In this document: in pieces, positions 6,827 to 16,800 of the stretch | Layout: every line of letters begins with the position of its first letter | Position numbering within the stretch: the stretch's first letter is position 1 | Assembly (NCBI RefSeq): GCF_001898575.1 | Contig: NZ_MKUD01000045.1 | Location: 203,382 to 267,381 of the forward strand | Source: Spirosoma sp. 48-14 | Lineage (GTDB): Bacteria; Bacteroidota; Bacteroidia; Cytophagales; Spirosomataceae | DNA: 64,000 nt | Reading direction: 5' to 3' | Program-made: the position numbers and the translations under genes | Notes under the pieces: model-generated | Seen by the model: the letters and a program-made list of their open reading frames with translations, nothing else | What the model was told of the DNA's origin: nothing | Databases searched by the model: none

Positions 6827-7612
6827 TTAAAGGGCAGCAAGATACTTGGTAACAGCCAGTTGGGCAGCACTGTTTTTACGAAACGTGTCGGGTGCCAGTG
6901 CATCGCGCAGGGATTCATACATATACATTACCTCCCACAAACTACTCAACAGTGTCATTCGGTCGGGCATCGAAACCGTTTTACGCAGTCGGGTTAACTC
7001 ATCGGTTCCGAACGTTGTTTCAGCCCGACGAACCCCTCGTGGTAAACTGGCATTTTTCAGATGAAGCAGCGGCCCGATGACGGCATTTCGAACAAAGGCA
7101 AGAAAATCAATAGCTTCGAAATACTCCCCGCGACCCACTTTCAGGGCAGCATAATGGGCCCAAATCCAGAAACGATCTTCGGCCCACTGAAAATCAAAAG
7201 GCGGATAATGAGCCGTAGTTTGTTCCATAATTGATGTCAGCATGCCGTCCTTTTCCCAAAGAATTGTCGGGTTTTCAACGCGGTGATGGAACTCGTCGGG
7301 GGTTAGGAATTTAATATCAACATGCAACAAGGCCGACTCATAGAGGGCGATCAACAAACGGGGTTCGCCTACGTGGTCGCCCCGAAAGGAAGCCAGCATC
7401 GATCCGAATCGGGCAGCAACGACCTGCATGTTGGCCAGTTCAGGCGCAATTTGCTGGTTACTGACCAGAACCAGATCGAGGTCGGAGTAGGCGTCCAGCT
7501 CACCCGATGCCCAGGAACCGCCAACGGCTAGTCCAACGGCATCGGGGTCCTGCTGAATGACGGTAATGGCGTTTGTAAGGAATGACTGAAAGGGTTGTAA
7601 CGGTACCTGCAT
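6827..7612 (-). CDS. Nucleotidyltransferase-fold protein
   Basis: A 261-residue protein with the polymerase-beta-like nucleotidyltransferase signature GGSWASGELDAYSDLDLVLV: Gly-Ser at 32-33 and the metal-binding Asp44 and Asp46. The rest resembles aminoglycoside nucleotidyltransferase-type proteins with a helical C-terminal half (WIWAHYAALKVGRGEYFEAIDFLAFVRN). The acceptor substrate cannot be predicted; antibiotic resistance should not be assumed. It stands alone on the minus strand upstream of guaD. Confidence 0.7.
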   Translation of the reverse strand: MQVPLQPFQSFLTNAITVIQQDPDAVGLAVGGSWASGELDAYSDLDLVLVSNQQIAPELANMQVVAARFGSMLASFRGDHVGEPRLLIALYESALLHVDIKFLTPDEFHHRVENPTILWEKDGMLTSIMEQTTAHYPPFDFQWAEDRFWIWAHYAALKVGRGEYFEAIDFLAFVRNAVIGPLLHLKNASLPRGVRRAETTFGTDELTRLRKTVSMPDRMTLLSSLWEVMYMYESLRDALAPDTFRKNSAAQLAVTKYLAAL

Positions 7613-7823
7613 AAAGTAGTGGCGCCGAGCTACCGGTGCGATTAGTAAATTACCGCAGAACGATCAGTACAGGGGATTGGTTCGGGTTTATGCTCCTATT
7701 TCATCGGCTCAATCCAAAACAGAGAAATTGAGCCGCAACAATTGGATTCACAAGTACATTACGAAGTCAGCAATACATACTTTACAATTCCGTTATTGGC
7801 TCAAAACCCCTTCACACGTAGCT

Positions 7824-8270
7824 ATGCGACCCTTATTAATCGTTTTTATGCTGGTATCTCTGAACAGCCTGCCACAACGTACACTAGCACAGGCCATAGC
7901 TGACCCTCCCGTTCAGTTTACTATTCTGGCCGATGGAAAACCCGTTGGGCCAACCAGTAAAGTCCCAATTTCTTCACAAACCATTACCCTCACCTGCCAG
8001 CTTACGCCAGAGGCTCATCGGCAACACCCAGAGCTAGATTCCAACGTGATCATTAAAAATGCTGTCATCAATCGAGTGCGGGGCACAACACGAGTCGGTT
8101 TTTTGAACTGGTCAGGTTCAGGTAATGATTTATCTATCGCCTTTGCTCCTGCTGAAGCTCCGGGCGACCGATACATTATTCAACTAGAGGATGCCCGCAT
8201 TCAATACAAGAATGGTACAAGTATGAGGTTGCAAAAACCCATCTTTTATACCATCTCGTTTCGGGATTAA
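7824..8270 (+). CDS. Secreted protein of unknown function
   Basis: A 148-residue protein starting MRPLLIVFMLVSLNSLPQ, a signal peptide with probable cleavage after LAQA near residue 25. The mature part is beta-rich, with VQFTILADGKPVGPTSKVPIS and repeated short strands, like an Ig-type fold. I do not recognise the family. The frame extends upstream to 7677, but the signal peptide places the start at 7824. It is alone on the plus strand. Confidence 0.6.
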   Translation: MRPLLIVFMLVSLNSLPQRTLAQAIADPPVQFTILADGKPVGPTSKVPISSQTITLTCQLTPEAHRQHPELDSNVIIKNAVINRVRGTTRVGFLNWSGSGNDLSIAFAPAEAPGDRYIIQLEDARIQYKNGTSMRLQKPIFYTISFRD

Positions 8271-8293
8271 TGCGAGGATTATCAATACCCTGT

Positions 8294-8896
8294 TTACCGA
8301 ATCGGCCACATCAATCCGACACCCGATGGACTTGATGAGAGCAATAAACGCTCCTGCTTGTCGCCCCTTTTTTTGAAGATCAGGTAATTGACCAGATCGA
8401 AAGCCAGCAGAAATCCACCCTGCACCATGATGGACTTCCCGTAACCTCGCAGTTGGTCGGCCTGGTCGGGTCGGGTTTCTGCCCGTTCACGCAGATAAGC
8501 TCCGCCAATCACGTAAGCTACATCGAGTCCGGTATTGAGCAGCAAAATCTGTTTCATGGTTTCGTGTTTCCGAACTGCATCGCTCAGCGTTTCATTGCCT
8601 TTTTGAGGCCTGCGGGAGCCTAGCAAACCTACTCCGGCAATACCGAGGTTAACCAGATTCCAATACACGTTCATCCGGTGAAAATACTTCGTTTCGCCCG
8701 ATGTTTGTCCAGCGGCAATACTGCCAACAGCTATGTTTGCGAGCGCATACCCGCCTAATGTAAGGCCAAGTGTTTTCTGATGCTGAATCCGTTCATTCGA
8801 AAATACCTGCAAATCAACGGCATTCGATTGGGCCGTAGCCGGAATGCCCAGCAGCACCGAGCCAGCGGCCAGGAGAAAATGGCGAAATATGGTCAT
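8294..8896 (-). CDS. Small membrane protein, DUF6992-like
   Basis: A 200-residue protein with signal peptide MTIFRHFLLAAGSVLLGIPATAQ and four hydrophobic segments (near 42-64, 80-95, 115-135, 153-172). The pattern TLGLTLGGYALANIAVGSIAAGQTSGETKYFHRMNVYWNLVN recalls the Bacteroidota family DUF6992 (from memory, not searched). Function unknown. It lies 42 bases downstream of mobA on the same strand and could share its transcript. Confidence 0.6.
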   Translation of the reverse strand: MTIFRHFLLAAGSVLLGIPATAQSNAVDLQVFSNERIQHQKTLGLTLGGYALANIAVGSIAAGQTSGETKYFHRMNVYWNLVNLGIAGVGLLGSRRPQKGNETLSDAVRKHETMKQILLLNTGLDVAYVIGGAYLRERAETRPDQADQLRGYGKSIMVQGGFLLAFDLVNYLIFKKRGDKQERLLLSSSPSGVGLMWPIR

Positions 8897-8938
8897 AGCG
8901 AATTGGTTTGATTATCTGTTTTTCGACAAACCAATTGT

Positions 8939-9517
8939 TTATAGTCCAAGTTTTTGGCGCTCTTCAGGATTATTAATATTTGTCAGTTCGCGAAGGTCAG
9001 GTGCCGTCAACAGAAGAATATCATTCTGGAGAAGAATCTGGCGAGGGGAATAAGCCCCTTCAGCAACAGCCTGATGCAAAACAGGGCCAAAAGCAGGTTC
9101 GTAAATACCCAACAGCGGTTCAGGCAACTGACCATCTGAATCGTAAAATACGGTAGCCAGTTTGGCCGGATTTCGCCCTTTCACCAGTGCATCAATGGAT
9201 TTAGGCGATACAAGTGGCATGTCGCAAGCTACGACAAACCAGGCAGCCTGTGGATCATAGGCAAACGCCGACAAAATACCGTTAATCGGCCCCGGCAGAT
9301 CATACCGATCCACTAGCCGAAGCTGAAGTTGCCCAGCCACCTCCAGTTCGGCTTCCTGCGTGCTATTCACCGACCAGAATACCACGCTGCAATACGGTCG
9401 GAGCAATTCGGTTAAATGATCGCGCTGGGATTTTCCGTGATAGATCAACTGCGATTTATCCGTACCCATACGCGTGCTACGCCCGCCCGTCAGGATGAGT
9501 CCATTGATTTTACTCAC
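8939..9517 (-). CDS. mobA: Molybdenum cofactor guanylyltransferase MobA
   Basis: Transfers GMP from GTP to molybdopterin-bound molybdenum to give the MGD form of the cofactor (EC 2.7.7.77). The 192-residue protein begins with the nucleotide-binding loop LILTGGRSTRMGTDKSQL (7-24), followed by DLPGPINGILSA and the metal-site region VVACDMPLVS. Its start overlaps the end of moaC by 8 bases, so the two are probably co-translated. Together with moeA it implies a molybdoenzyme elsewhere in the genome. Confidence 0.9.
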   Translation of the reverse strand: MSKINGLILTGGRSTRMGTDKSQLIYHGKSQRDHLTELLRPYCSVVFWSVNSTQEAELEVAGQLQLRLVDRYDLPGPINGILSAFAYDPQAAWFVVACDMPLVSPKSIDALVKGRNPAKLATVFYDSDGQLPEPLLGIYEPAFGPVLHQAVAEGAYSPRQILLQNDILLLTAPDLRELTNINNPEERQKLGL

Positions 9518-9992
9518 GTCGAAAGTCTCGTTTACCGCCCGTTTTTTCCATGAGCTTGGTTTCTTTGATCACAATGTCGTGCGAGAAGGCTTTACACATA
9601 TCATAGATTGTCAAAGCCGCTACCGATGCTCCAACCAGCGCTTCCATCTCAACCCCGGTTTTGCCCTCGGTCGACACCAGACAGTCTACAATGGCATCAG
9701 TCCCTTCGGTGGTTACGGTAATCTGGCAATTGTCGAGCCCCAGTGAATGACAGAGCGGGATTAGGTCATCGGTCCGTTTAGCAGCCATCGTTCCAGCAAT
9801 AATCGCCGTTTGAAAAACAGGACCTTTTTTGGTCGTAATCTCCGTTCCATTCGAGCCTGACGGAGCCAGATGCTGCATAATATCAGGTCCAAGTGCCACA
9901 ACACTGCGGGCACGGGCCGTTCGACGCGAAACGGTTTTACCGCCCACATCAACCATAGCGGGATTTCCTTCGGCGTTAAGGTGCGAAAACAT
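9510..9992 (-). CDS. moaC: Cyclic pyranopterin monophosphate synthase MoaC
   Basis: Converts the MoaA product to cyclic pyranopterin monophosphate in molybdenum cofactor synthesis (EC 4.6.1.17). Family landmarks are PAMVDVGGK at the N-terminus, LIPLCHSLGLDNC mid-protein and GVEMEALVGASVAALTIYDMCKA near the end. From the ATG at 9992 the protein has 160 residues, the usual length. A further upstream in-frame TTG lies in the adjacent repeat and was rejected. It is divergent from moeA. Confidence 0.95.
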   Translation of the reverse strand: MFSHLNAEGNPAMVDVGGKTVSRRTARARSVVALGPDIMQHLAPSGSNGTEITTKKGPVFQTAIIAGTMAAKRTDDLIPLCHSLGLDNCQITVTTEGTDAIVDCLVSTEGKTGVEMEALVGASVAALTIYDMCKAFSHDIVIKETKLMEKTGGKRDFRRE

Positions 9993-10004
9993 AACTGTAC
10001 GAGT

Positions 10005-10111
10005 AATGAACAATGGACAATGACTAATGGGTAATGTAAAGGTACAAAGAGAGGAACCGTATTAGGTATTTTCATTGTACATTGTCCATTATTCATTACC
10101 CATTAGTCATT
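10005..10111. repeat. AATG-unit repeat with crossed complementary segments
   Basis: Two overlapping 18-bp blocks, B (10005-10022) and A (10019-10036), are followed about 45 bases later by their complements in the same order, B' (10080-10097) and A' (10094-10111). A and A' are perfectly complementary; B and B' have one mismatch. The order B-A-B'-A' allows alternative hairpins or a pseudoknot but not one continuous stem. It fills the divergent moaC-moeA spacer. Confidence 0.85.
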
Positions 10112-10116
10112 CAGTT

Positions 10117-11328
10117 ATGTTTTCTGTTGCCGAAGCCTTTGCCGTTACTCAACAACACCTGCTTACGCTGCCTACTGAGGCTATTTCCCTAAACGATTCG
10201 TTAGGCCGTGTGCTGCGCGAACCGGTGTATGCCGACCGTGACTTCCCACCGTTCAATCGTGTGTCGATGGATGGCATTGGGATTGCATATGCCGCTTATG
10301 CTTCTGGTCAGCGAACCTTTACGATTATTGGACAACAATTTGCTGGTCAGCCTCAGCAAACTCTCGCTGACTCAACAGCCTGTCTGGAAGTGATGACGGG
10401 CGCCATGCTACCTGCGGGAATCGATACGATTGTTCGGTATGAAGACATAACGGTTGCCAACGGTCAGGCTACCATTACAATTGACGATGTAGTGTTAGGT
10501 CAGCACGTCCATGCTCAGGCTATCGACCGACAGGCGGGTGATGAATTGCTGCCTACGGGCACTCGGCTGAGTCCATCCGCCATTGCTGTAGCCGCTTCGG
10601 TGGGCCAATCAACCATTGTGGTTTCCGCATTACCCCGCGTGGCGCTCATATCAACAGGCGATGAACTAGTCGATGTGGGTGACACACCCCTCCCCCATCA
10701 GATTCGCCGGTCGAATACCTACATGCTGCGAGCGGCCCTTATGTCAGTGGGTATTTCGGCTACCCTGCATCACATTGTCGATGATGAATACCAGTTACAG
10801 ACAGCCATTCAGGCGTTATTGGTACAAAATGATGTTCTGATTCTGAGCGGGGGCGTGTCGGCTGGGAAAGCCGATTTTGTACCAGATGTACTGGCGCGAC
10901 TGGGTATTCAGAAGCATTTCCATAAGATTGAACAACGACCGGGAAAGCCACTCTGGTTTGGAACCTCTTCAGCCGATACGGCCTATCCGAATCGAACCGT
11001 TTTTGCGCTTCCCGGCAACCCGGTTTCGACCGTTTTATGTGCGTATCGGTATGTGATACCCTACCTAAGGGCATCGCTCGGACTAGGCCCGGCTCCTGCA
11101 CACTATGCCCAGCTCACTCAACCCGTTGTTTTCAAACCGGCTATCACCTATTTCCTGCCTGTCCGGCTTATCTCTGAACCTGACGGACGAACACTGGCTC
11201 ACCCCCTACCCGGCTCCGGCTCTGCCGATTTTGCGAATCTGTTAGCCGCTGATGGCTTCATGGAGCTTCCTGCCGACCGATCGGAATTTGGGGTTGGTGA
11301 AGCCTTTCAGGTATGGCCAACGGTTTAA
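10117..11328 (+). CDS. moeA: Molybdopterin molybdenumtransferase MoeA
   Basis: Inserts molybdate into adenylylated molybdopterin (EC 2.10.1.1). The 403-residue protein has the conserved N-terminal FPPFNRVSMDGIGIAY, the molybdopterin-binding MoCF domain with ISTGDELVDVGD and LILSGGVSAGKADFVPDVL, the FALPGNPVSTVLC motif, and a C-terminal beta domain. The start at 10117 (MFSVAEAFAV) fits the family; an upstream extension is repeat-derived. Six bases separate the start from the crossed repeat, so the 5' leader of the mRNA is likely to include it. Confidence 0.94.
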   Translation: MFSVAEAFAVTQQHLLTLPTEAISLNDSLGRVLREPVYADRDFPPFNRVSMDGIGIAYAAYASGQRTFTIIGQQFAGQPQQTLADSTACLEVMTGAMLPAGIDTIVRYEDITVANGQATITIDDVVLGQHVHAQAIDRQAGDELLPTGTRLSPSAIAVAASVGQSTIVVSALPRVALISTGDELVDVGDTPLPHQIRRSNTYMLRAALMSVGISATLHHIVDDEYQLQTAIQALLVQNDVLILSGGVSAGKADFVPDVLARLGIQKHFHKIEQRPGKPLWFGTSSADTAYPNRTVFALPGNPVSTVLCAYRYVIPYLRASLGLGPAPAHYAQLTQPVVFKPAITYFLPVRLISEPDGRTLAHPLPGSGSADFANLLAADGFMELPADRSEFGVGEAFQVWPTV

Positions 11329-11488
11329 AACAGCACTGCATCTGATGCGCTATTGATCAAACTGAATGACCTTGTATGGCTTTTATGTCATAATAGGCAA
11401 TCGTCAAACTATCCAATTTCCCCCGCTAGTTATTCAGTCAGCGCTACCCGTTGTTGACTGAAGCTGGCAGGCCGCCCACCGATCCCTC

Positions 11489-11496
11489 TACCTTTG
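11489..11496 (+). promoter_or_regulatory. Putative -7 box (TACCTTTG)
   Basis: An exact TAnnTTTG match, 65 bases before the lipoprotein gene at 11562. No well-placed -33 TTTG was seen. The rest of the 233-base spacer after moeA shows no other signal. Confidence 0.35.
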
Positions 11497-11561
11497 TTGT
11501 GTTCAATCGATACAATGGTTGACAACCATTCACTAATTCTATTTCAAACACAACAAATCCA

Positions 11562-12461
11562 ATGAATTCCGCTTTTAAGATTACCCTGTGTGCTGTAAGT
11601 TTTGCCGTAAGTACCAGTCTGGTTTCCTGCCAAAAAGATGCCCTCCCTACCCCTGTAGGCCCAGAAGTAACCAATACCCATGCCGGGTCCGATGTCGCTG
11701 TACAAAGTAACTTGCTGGCAGCTACCAAGAAATATACGCTGGTAAAAGAAGGACCGTATGAGCTATCATATAACGCCGATGGTAAGATTGTAAAAGTTAA
11801 ACGCAGCAACTTTTACACGGACTATGAGCACAGTGTAAGCCCCGCTTACGTAAAAGCTACCAGCTATTCGACCAACAGTGGTGTACCGGTAAAATACAAA
11901 GTCAATGTGATCAGCCTCAATCCCGATTACACTGCCAACACGGGTTGGGTCCGCTTTTACGACAACACCGGCGCCGTTTCAATGGAGTATTATGTAGATT
12001 ATGACTTTGTGAACCAGCACCTGGTTAAATACCGGGAAGATGGCGGTTCAGCCCGCTCTACTGAATTCACTTACGATGGCGATGGCGAACTATCGATGGT
12101 GACGCAGAAGTTCAACGGAACGATTGAGTATCAAAATCTATACAGCTATACGGGATATGGCCCTATGCAGACGGACTACCATCCTCAGAACCCATTGCAT
12201 ACCACATTCGACAGCAACCTTGACCAGGGCACCGAGTTATTGTTCCTCCCCATTTTCGGAAAATTTCACAAACATCTGGTTCAGAGTATCAGCCGTATTC
12301 AGAGCAGCCCCTATAAAGTTCTATTCAACTACCGATACAAATACACACTAAACGCCGATGGCCGAGTTACTGAACGCGAACGGTGGGACCAAACCATCAA
12401 CCAGAAATTAACCACCGACTCCTACCAATACATCGTCGAACTGCTGGTTGGCCGGATGTAG
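11562..12461 (+). CDS. Predicted lipoprotein of unknown function
   Basis: A 299-residue protein with signal peptide MNSAFKITLCAVSFAVSTSLVSC; Cys23 follows a lipobox-like LVSC, so lipid attachment and export are likely. The mature part has periodic motifs of the type YNADGKIVKVKRSNFYTDY and YDGDGELSMVTQKFNG, resembling the YD/RHS-like beta-strand repeats common in Bacteroidota lipoproteins with DUF4595-like architecture (resemblance only). No functional neighbour; a strong terminator follows at 12499. Confidence 0.65.
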   Translation: MNSAFKITLCAVSFAVSTSLVSCQKDALPTPVGPEVTNTHAGSDVAVQSNLLAATKKYTLVKEGPYELSYNADGKIVKVKRSNFYTDYEHSVSPAYVKATSYSTNSGVPVKYKVNVISLNPDYTANTGWVRFYDNTGAVSMEYYVDYDFVNQHLVKYREDGGSARSTEFTYDGDGELSMVTQKFNGTIEYQNLYSYTGYGPMQTDYHPQNPLHTTFDSNLDQGTELLFLPIFGKFHKHLVQSISRIQSSPYKVLFNYRYKYTLNADGRVTERERWDQTINQKLTTDSYQYIVELLVGRM

Positions 12462-12498
12462 TTGTAAATCGAGATAAGCCATTTTTCCGTGATGTCAG

Positions 12499-12534
12499 CT
12501 TCCCGAGGGTTTGCAACCTTCGGGAAGTTTTATG
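12499..12534 (+). terminator. Rho-independent terminator after the lipoprotein gene
   Basis: A 13-bp stem, CTTCCCGAGGGTT (12499-12511) with AACCTTCGGGAAG (12515-12527) including one G-U pair, has a 3-base loop and is followed by TTTTATGTTTT. It also separates the gene from the convergent HD-PycTM gene. Confidence 0.85.
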
Positions 12535-12542
12535 TTTTGCTT

Positions 12543-13817
12543 TTACTTTTTAATGAAAAACACAACCAGAAAGGCCAGAATGGAAATGATAAAGCCAAAC
12601 ATGAATATGTTGTAGGCCACCCGAAGTAGTTTATATTTTCTAGCCAGCACTAGCCCCAGGTAATAAATGTCGCGGGCCATTGAGTTGTAGAGATAGGTAC
12701 TGTCGTTCATTAACTGCTGGATACCCCATTCATACTCGCCTAAACTCATCTGGTAGAAATTACCGAAAAATAGCAGATTCCCCTTGCCCTGCTCAATGTC
12801 GCTGTGGCTAAAGGTACCATGACTGACGTTGGGCCGGGTAGTCAGGATAGCAAACACGATGGTTAGTACCGACGTAATCAAAAATAAAGTGGTAGGAACC
12901 ATCAAATATGGGTTTTCCTCGATCCGGCGCGGCAATATCGACACAAGTACCGATACCATGATCGAGTTTACCGAAATCATAATATTGGCCTTGCTATCGG
13001 CAATTTCGCTCAGGCGCATGTGATTAGTCGAGGTGGTTCGAAACATGGTTTCGATGCCACGCTCTGAACGTTTATCCTTCTCTTTTTTCTTTTCCTTTGG
13101 CTCCTTCCAACTCAATGGGTCTGACATTGGCGGTTCAACCGTATCAGAAGCAGGTTTCTCAGCAACAACGGTATGTTCTTTGGGGCTATTTTTCTCCTGC
13201 TTAGCCTCTTTTCCGGTGGCCTTTTCGGCTTGCTTTTCCAGCAATTGACGAAGGTTCTCAGCCTGGCCGGCCGCCAGTTTCTCCTGGGCATAGTCAGTAA
13301 AGTAGCGATGACTTTCGAGTAAGGAAATGTTCTGTTGCCGCCAAACTTTCCCCGAAATCTCCAGACCCGTCCGGTTTTCCTGCTCTTTCCGAAGTCGTTT
13401 CTGGTAATCAGGATAATCTTCGCTACCCAAGTGAAACAGATCGGCATCACACAGGATTTCCTCCAGACGATTGGTAGGCGATTGCGGCATTTTAGTAGCC
13501 CGAATACAGGCCTGAACATTCCTGATAATCTCCGTCGAAACACCCAGCTTTGTTAAAAAATCAGCGGCTAATCCGACGCTTCGTTCTTCATGCCCACCAG
13601 ATGGCCCGGTCAGATTCCCCAGGTCATGTAACCAGGCCGCTACCATAACCGTCGTATAGTCCGACTCAGACAATTTATAAAATCGGGCCATTTGATCGAC
13701 AGCCTGTACGACCTCCTGCGTATGTTCCCGATTGTGATAGGTAAAATCGGGGCTTAGGTGATCGACAAAAAATTGAATAGCGTAGGTTTCGGTCTGTGTT
13801 AAGAGGTCAGGAAGCAT
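12543..13817 (-). CDS. HD-domain hydrolase fused to PycTM-type membrane effector
   Basis: A 424-residue two-part protein. Residues about 5-130 form an HD phosphohydrolase domain: His28/His32 in YHNREHT, the His64-Asp65 doublet in WLHDLGN, and Asp126 in LCDADL. A highly charged linker (195-253) follows. Residues about 255-424 look like the PycTM/DUF5706 domain, beginning MFRTTSTNHMRLSEIADSKANIMISVNSI, with membrane segments near 279-297, 305-325 and 400-421. PycTM domains are the membrane effectors of Pycsar anti-phage systems (established). No pyrimidine cyclase gene is adjacent. It is the last gene of a tight run with the phosphoesterase-barrel and GAF genes (23-base spacer). Function inferred only. 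Confidence 0.82.
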   Translation of the reverse strand: MLPDLLTQTETYAIQFFVDHLSPDFTYHNREHTQEVVQAVDQMARFYKLSESDYTTVMVAAWLHDLGNLTGPSGGHEERSVGLAADFLTKLGVSTEIIRNVQACIRATKMPQSPTNRLEEILCDADLFHLGSEDYPDYQKRLRKEQENRTGLEISGKVWRQQNISLLESHRYFTDYAQEKLAAGQAENLRQLLEKQAEKATGKEAKQEKNSPKEHTVVAEKPASDTVEPPMSDPLSWKEPKEKKKEKDKRSERGIETMFRTTSTNHMRLSEIADSKANIMISVNSIMVSVLVSILPRRIEENPYLMVPTTLFLITSVLTIVFAILTTRPNVSHGTFSHSDIEQGKGNLLFFGNFYQMSLGEYEWGIQQLMNDSTYLYNSMARDIYYLGLVLARKYKLLRVAYNIFMFGFIISILAFLVVFFIKK

Positions 13818-13840
13818 TGGGTTGCAGTTTTTCAGTGAAA

Positions 13841-16800
13841 TCAGAATCGGAAACCAAGCGACACGTAAGGTAAGGTTGATTCATCGGAAAAACCAACGGA
13901 TGCCGTTATCGTAAGTAATTGAGCTGGATTCATATAGAGCCCTGCTCCATAGCCGTCATGCCAGCGATGCGACGATTCTCCGTTGAGCCATACCCGACCT
14001 ACATCATTGAACGCCAGTAAGCCTACACTGGCTGGAAACAGAAAGGACCGAAAACTAAACAGCTTCAGCCGGGCTTCGATGTTATGATAGATCAGGTGAT
14101 TTCCCGCAAATCGATACGTCCGAAACCCGCGAAGGTTGTCTTGGCCACCCAGGTAGAGCAACTGGTAAAAAGCAGGGTTTCCGTACGTCAGTCCGCCACC
14201 AATTCGGTTGGAAATGACAAACCGGGCGGCTGGGCTGAAACTGGTATAGATGCTTAGATCGGTGCGGAATTGCAACAGGTTATTGCTTTTTTCGTCGAAC
14301 CCCTGCAAAGCCAGGACCGTCGTGTTCCAGTGCAGGCCCCGCGAAGGTTGTACAGGGTTATTCCGGTTGTTGATCAATAGTCCAGCCTGTAGCCCTACGT
14401 AGCTCTCCTGCTGCAGAAAACGTTCCTGAGGAGGCAAATCGGCCAGGTACTTCTCAATAAATCGACCGCCATTATCGCCTTGGTTAAGGCTGAAATGCTG
14501 AAAAACAGGACCAACCGACAATTCCATATGGTTGCCGGTTTGGGGTTTTAGCAAGGCCGCAATATTAATCAGATCGTAGCGAGTACGGTAATACCGGATC
14601 GAATGACTTTTGTCGTAGGCCGTTTCGTTGCCAGGGCCGAAAAAGTTGGTTACGTTGTCGGGAGCTTTCGAAAAGGCACTGAGCCATAGATCATTTTTGC
14701 CGATCAGGTCTGTAAAAATACCGTCGTATTTGATCGACATGGCTTCGGTAGCCAGTGAACGGGTTATCATCAGGCGGTTCATGGCCGCATAAGGCGCTTT
14801 ACGAAACCCCTGTTTGGTCCACTGAACCCCTGCCCCCAGAATCAGGCCATCGTCCGGGTTAAAACCGATCGTTGCTAACGGAGCCACCCGATCATACTTG
14901 AAAGCATGCGAGTCGTACTGGTTTACGGCCTTATCCGTCGAACGGCGGTCGATCAGCTTACCCGCTTCGGGCAGTACATTGGCTTCGGTACGTACGTCAT
15001 AGATATGTGGTTTTCCCGGCTGCCCTTCTACGGTAAACACATCTTCGCCTTTGCCGCCGATAAGCCGCACCCGAATATGAGCAGGCTGGGTGCCAACGAC
15101 CTCGAACCGATCATCGCCTTTACGACCGTACAACCGAACCTCATCCGTTACCCGTCCATCAAACTCCCGACGATACAGTGGCGAATCGTCTACCCCATTT
15201 CGGGTGATTTTGAAGATGGAAACCGTCAGCTTATTGTCGGGCAGGTGTTCGATGCGGAACAGTTCGGCCTTATCCGAACCGGGAATATCGACTACTTTGG
15301 CTAAAAAGCGATAATAGGTTAGCCCTTCTTTCAGAAGCCATTCCCGCCGACTTTTCAGCGTTTCCAGCAATTTCTGTCCAGTTTTTTTCTGAGATGCTTC
15401 GGGCAACTGCCGGATAGCCTGTTCCAGTACCTCGTCCGTTAAGGCATCGTGCAGTTTCTTTAGCTCCACCGTCCAATCTTGTTCGGTCAGGCTGTGTAAA
15501 AATAACCGGTCGAAATAGCGGCCATTAAACATAAACCCATTTACATTTGGCAGCTTAGCGGTAAACCCCTGAAACTTAGGCTGTATCCAGGGTAGTGAGC
15601 CAATCGTTGGCAGGAGTCCGTTTGCCCGAAAAAACACCTGGTCACGGTCGCGGGGGATGGGGTAATAGAGCTTACCTTTATCCTGTTTTCGACTTCCCCA
15701 GCGCCATTGATCTTCGTGACGGTCCCAGTCGCCCATGAACAAATCGAGCATCCGCGCCCGCAGTACCGCCTTCTCATCGACCCGATTGTCATTATCGTTT
15801 TCCAGTGCGTCCAATACTTTGGGCGTACTGACCGACTTACTATCGCCAGGATTTCGCTCTTCGAACAGGAAAACACCATTCCCAAAATCAGCCTGATAAA
15901 TACCCAGAGCAGGATCGTCGGGTAGATACACCACACGAGGATTGGCATGGGGAACCCCAGCCGCCTGCGCCAGAATGGGGACAGCTAAGGGCGCGAATGG
16001 ATAACCCGCCGATATTTCGTCTTGTAAGACATCTTTGGCAATGGTCTGCTGCAGGATACGAGGAAGTGCTTTTGCCGGGTCCTTCTGAATACTTCGTAAT
16101 ACCCACTCCCGGCCAATAGAGTCCTCGATTCGTAGCGATTTGGTTTGGAAACCTCCCCCACGCTGTAAAATTTTGAATCCGCCCATCGTGCGCCTGATAT
16201 CGAAAACCGGCAACTTCACGGTCGAAGCCCACTCCGTCCGGTAATTCGTACCCAGCAACCAACGATGGACGCGTCCAACACGTTCGTATTCAGGCGCAAT
16301 GGCTACTTGTACGCTATCGGGCCAGTTGGGTCGTTGCCCATTTGCTGTTACGGTATCGACTTTCGTTGGAACTGTAAACAACGTAGCGGTATGCGCTTCA
16401 GTAGCCTTTGCCTGTTCATCGACGGTATAAAAAGTAGCGTTCAGCCTGCCATTAGCCAGTAAGTCCAGTACGACATACCCCCAATCGCTGCTGACAAACT
16501 GAGCTAGCTTACCCTGCTTTACGCGTTCACGATTTATGCCTGATCCACTCACAATGTAGTTTCGCGACCCATCCACAATATGCTGTAAAGCATGATCATG
16601 CCCGGCTACGAACACCACATTTGGCGCAGGAGCCATTGCCCGCTCAAACGCTTTCACCATCAGTTGATAGCTGGGGTTGGGAAGGTCCTGAATATTACCG
16701 AACACACCCCGCACCAACGGATAAATGGAGCCGATTACGGGTAAGGGAATATACAACCCCGACGAGAACTCGGTGAGCGGAAAAATGTGCTGTTTCAGCG

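Noticed and set aside
6827..7612. Aminoglycoside resistance gene
   Set aside because: The nucleotidyltransferase signature is real, but nothing in the rest of the protein identifies an aminoglycoside substrate.
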